Source: Alteromonas sp. RKMC-009 (GTDB lineage Bacteria > Pseudomonadota > Gammaproteobacteria > Enterobacterales > Alteromonadaceae). From it: a DNA stretch of 64,000 bases. Position numbers and translations under genes: made by a program. Location of the stretch: positions 2,542,001-2,606,000 of the forward strand of contig NZ_CP031010.1 of the NCBI RefSeq assembly GCF_003584565.2, in the 5' to 3' direction. The notes below the pieces were generated by a model that did no database searches, was not told where the DNA came from, and was given only the letters and a program-made list of their open reading frames with translations. Shown one piece after another: positions 62,775 through 64,000 of this stretch. Position 1 is the stretch's first letter; every line of letters starts with the position of its first letter.

Positions 62775-63740
62775 ATGCAAGTATTTGACGACAACTCATT
62801 ATCTATTGGCCGCACACCGCTGGTAAAACTCAACCGCGTTACCGGTGGCAATGTGTATGCAAAAATTGAATCACGCAACCCGAGCTTCAGTGTGAAATGC
62901 CGTATCGGCGCAAACATGATCTGGGATGCAGAAAAGCGTGGTGTTCTGGGCCCGGGTAAAGAGATTGTTGAACCGACCAGTGGTAATACAGGTATTGCAC
63001 TGGCATTTGTTGCAGCTTCCCGTGGTTACAAGCTGACATTGACTATGCCAAGCAGCATGAGTCTTGAGCGCAGAAAATTACTCAAGGCACTGGGTGCAAA
63101 TCTGGTGCTGACTGAAGCGCCTAAAGGTATGAAAGGTGCCGTTGCAGCCGCTCAGGAAATCGTTGCTTCTGATCCTGAAAAATTCGTTCTGCTGCAACAG
63201 TTTGATAACCCTGCTAACCCGGCAATCCACGAAAAAACAACCGGCCCTGAAATTTGGGAAGCCACTGACGGTAAGGTTGATGCCTTTGTTGCCGGTGTCG
63301 GTACCGGCGGTACGATTACCGGTGTTAGCCGTTACCTTAAGAATACCAAAGGTAAAGCAATTACTTCTGTCGCCGTAGAACCGACAGATTCACCTGTAAT
63401 CACCCAGGCCAAGAACGGTGAAGAACTGACACCGGGTCCTCACAAAATTCAGGGGATTGGTGCCGGTTTCATTCCGGGTAACCTTGATCTCGACCTGGTA
63501 GATGAAGTTGAACAGGTAACTAACGACGAGAGTATGGAAATGACTCACCGTCTGATGAAGGAAGAAGGTATCCTTGCCGGTATTTCTTCCGGTGCAGCAG
63601 TTGTCGCAGCCAAGCGTTTTGCTGAGCGTCCGGAAAACAAAGATAAAATCGTTGTTGTTCTGCTTGCCAGTGGTACAGAACGTTACCTGAGCAGTCCGCT
63701 GTTTGCCGGTGAATTCGGTGAACAGGAAGAAGTTCAGTAA
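62775..63740 (+). CDS. cysK: cysteine synthase A
   Basis: CysK is O-acetylserine sulfhydrylase, which makes cysteine from O-acetylserine and sulfide. The 321-residue PLP enzyme has its Schiff-base lysine at Lys41 in [15 protein letters not shown], the substrate loop [12 protein letters not shown] and the phosphate-binding VGTGGTITG. The sequence is nearly that of E. coli CysK rather than CysM. AAGGAAT lies before the ATG. A terminator follows, so it is monocistronic. Confidence 0.97.
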   Translation: MQVFDDNSLSIGRTPLVKLNRVTGGNVYAKIESRNPSFSVKCRIGANMIWDAEKRGVLGPGKEIVEPTSGNTGIALAFVAASRGYKLTLTMPSSMSLERRKLLKALGANLVLTEAPKGMKGAVAAAQEIVASDPEKFVLLQQFDNPANPAIHEKTTGPEIWEATDGKVDAFVAGVGTGGTITGVSRYLKNTKGKAITSVAVEPTDSPVITQAKNGEELTPGPHKIQGIGAGFIPGNLDLDLVDEVEQVTNDESMEMTHRLMKEEGILAGISSGAAVVAAKRFAERPENKDKIVVVLLASGTERYLSSPLFAGEFGEQEEVQ

Positions 63741-63761
63741 GCGTTAAAGATATAAAATCAG

Positions 63762-63793
63762 AAAGCGGGGTATGATTACTCCGCTTTTTTTTT
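63762..63793 (+). terminator. Rho-independent terminator after cysK
   Basis: AAAGCGG and CCGCTTT pair, extended by GGTA/TACT-type pairs around TGAT, and the stem runs into nine T residues. Confidence 0.88.
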
Positions 63794-63845
63794 GCCTGTA
63801 AAATCTGCTATTTTCATAACAGTTTAGCCGTCCGGAATAAATATT

Positions 63846-64000
63846 ATGAATTACCCTTCCCGTCACCTCATTTCCCTTTTCATCGCTTTATGTCTGATTT
63901 TGATATCCGGCTGTAAAGAAAAGGAAGAAGGGCTCGGGCGCTACGGAATGATGGACGAAAATACGCCGGACTACGCTGCTGTGGCATTTATGAAAAGTAT
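63846..64000 (+). CDS. putative lipoprotein, N-terminal part
   Basis: The gene runs off the right edge. The 51 visible residues show a lipoprotein signal peptide (NYPSRHLISLFIALCLILIS) with lipobox LISGC followed by KEKEEGLGRYG and MDENTPDYAAVAFMKS. No conserved domain can be assigned from this much. It follows the cysK terminator and is transcribed in the same direction. Confidence 0.65.
   Translation, partial: MNYPSRHLISLFIALCLILISGCKEKEEGLGRYGMMDENTPDYAAVAFMKS

Overview
The window looks like a chromosomal core region of a marine gammaproteobacterium of the order Alteromonadales, most likely Alteromonas or a close relative. This is inferred from protein similarity recalled from memory and from gene order, with no database search. 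The blocks lrp-ftsK-lolA-rarA-serS, lapA-lapB-pyrF, serC-aroA-cmk-rpsA-ihfB, gyrA/ubiG, nrdA-nrdB-yfaE, dapA-bamC-purC with gcvR-bcp, bepA-yfgD, hda and purM-purN all keep the local order known from Escherichia and Vibrio. No insertion sequence, prophage, integron or CRISPR array was seen.

Layout. 1-2.2 kb: the N-terminal part of the ovothiol synthase ovoA (minus strand) and a tandem pair of identical tRNA-Ser(UGA) genes, each with its own promoter and terminator. 2.4-4.4 kb: yccA and the sulfur-relay operon tusDCBE. 4.5-10.7 kb (minus): serS, crcB, rarA, lolA, ftsK. 11-12.8 kb: lrp and ald, divergent. 12.8-25.7 kb (minus): pyrF, lapB, lapA, a large PilZ-domain protein, ihfB, rpsA, cmk, aroA, serC, gyrA. 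26-31 kb (plus): ubiG, two NrdR boxes, a long foldable leader, nrdA, nrdB and the ferredoxin yfaE. 31-36.6 kb: a repetitive acidic lipoprotein, efpL, a lone pilin, a DMT exporter, purC, bamC, dapA. 36.8-44.7 kb: gcvR, bcp, a PerM-like protein, bepA, a TlpA-like thioredoxin, yfgD, a WrbA-like protein, a DUF2069 protein, hda, a DUF2066 protein. 45-50.6 kb: purM, purN, a DUF3108 protein, fadE behind a FadR-like operator, and an orphan LuxR-type response regulator. 50.8-52.5 kb: cmoAB. 52.7-58.7 kb: a four-gene glucosylglycerate cassette followed by moeA. 58.7-62.4 kb: a MATE exporter, a rhomboid protease, and a MocA-like / XdhC-like pair. 62.8-64 kb: cysK and the start of a lipoprotein gene.

How the parts fit. 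tusDCBE supplies sulfur for 2-thiouridine at U34, and cmoAB makes cmo5U34, whose known substrates include tRNA-Ser(UGA), the tRNA encoded twice here. The cassette at 52.7-57.4 kb (glycerate kinase, MPGP-type phosphatase, glucosyl-3-phosphoglycerate synthase, GH13 phosphorylase) can be read as a closed cycle that makes the compatible solute glucosylglycerate and recovers 3-phosphoglycerate and glucose-1-phosphate from it. moeA, mocA-like and xdhC-like genes point to a molybdenum hydroxylase encoded elsewhere.

The least explained items are the approximately 340-base nrdA leader with nested long-range stems, the glucosylglycerate cassette, the LEA-like lipoprotein, and the PilZ protein between ihfB and lapA.
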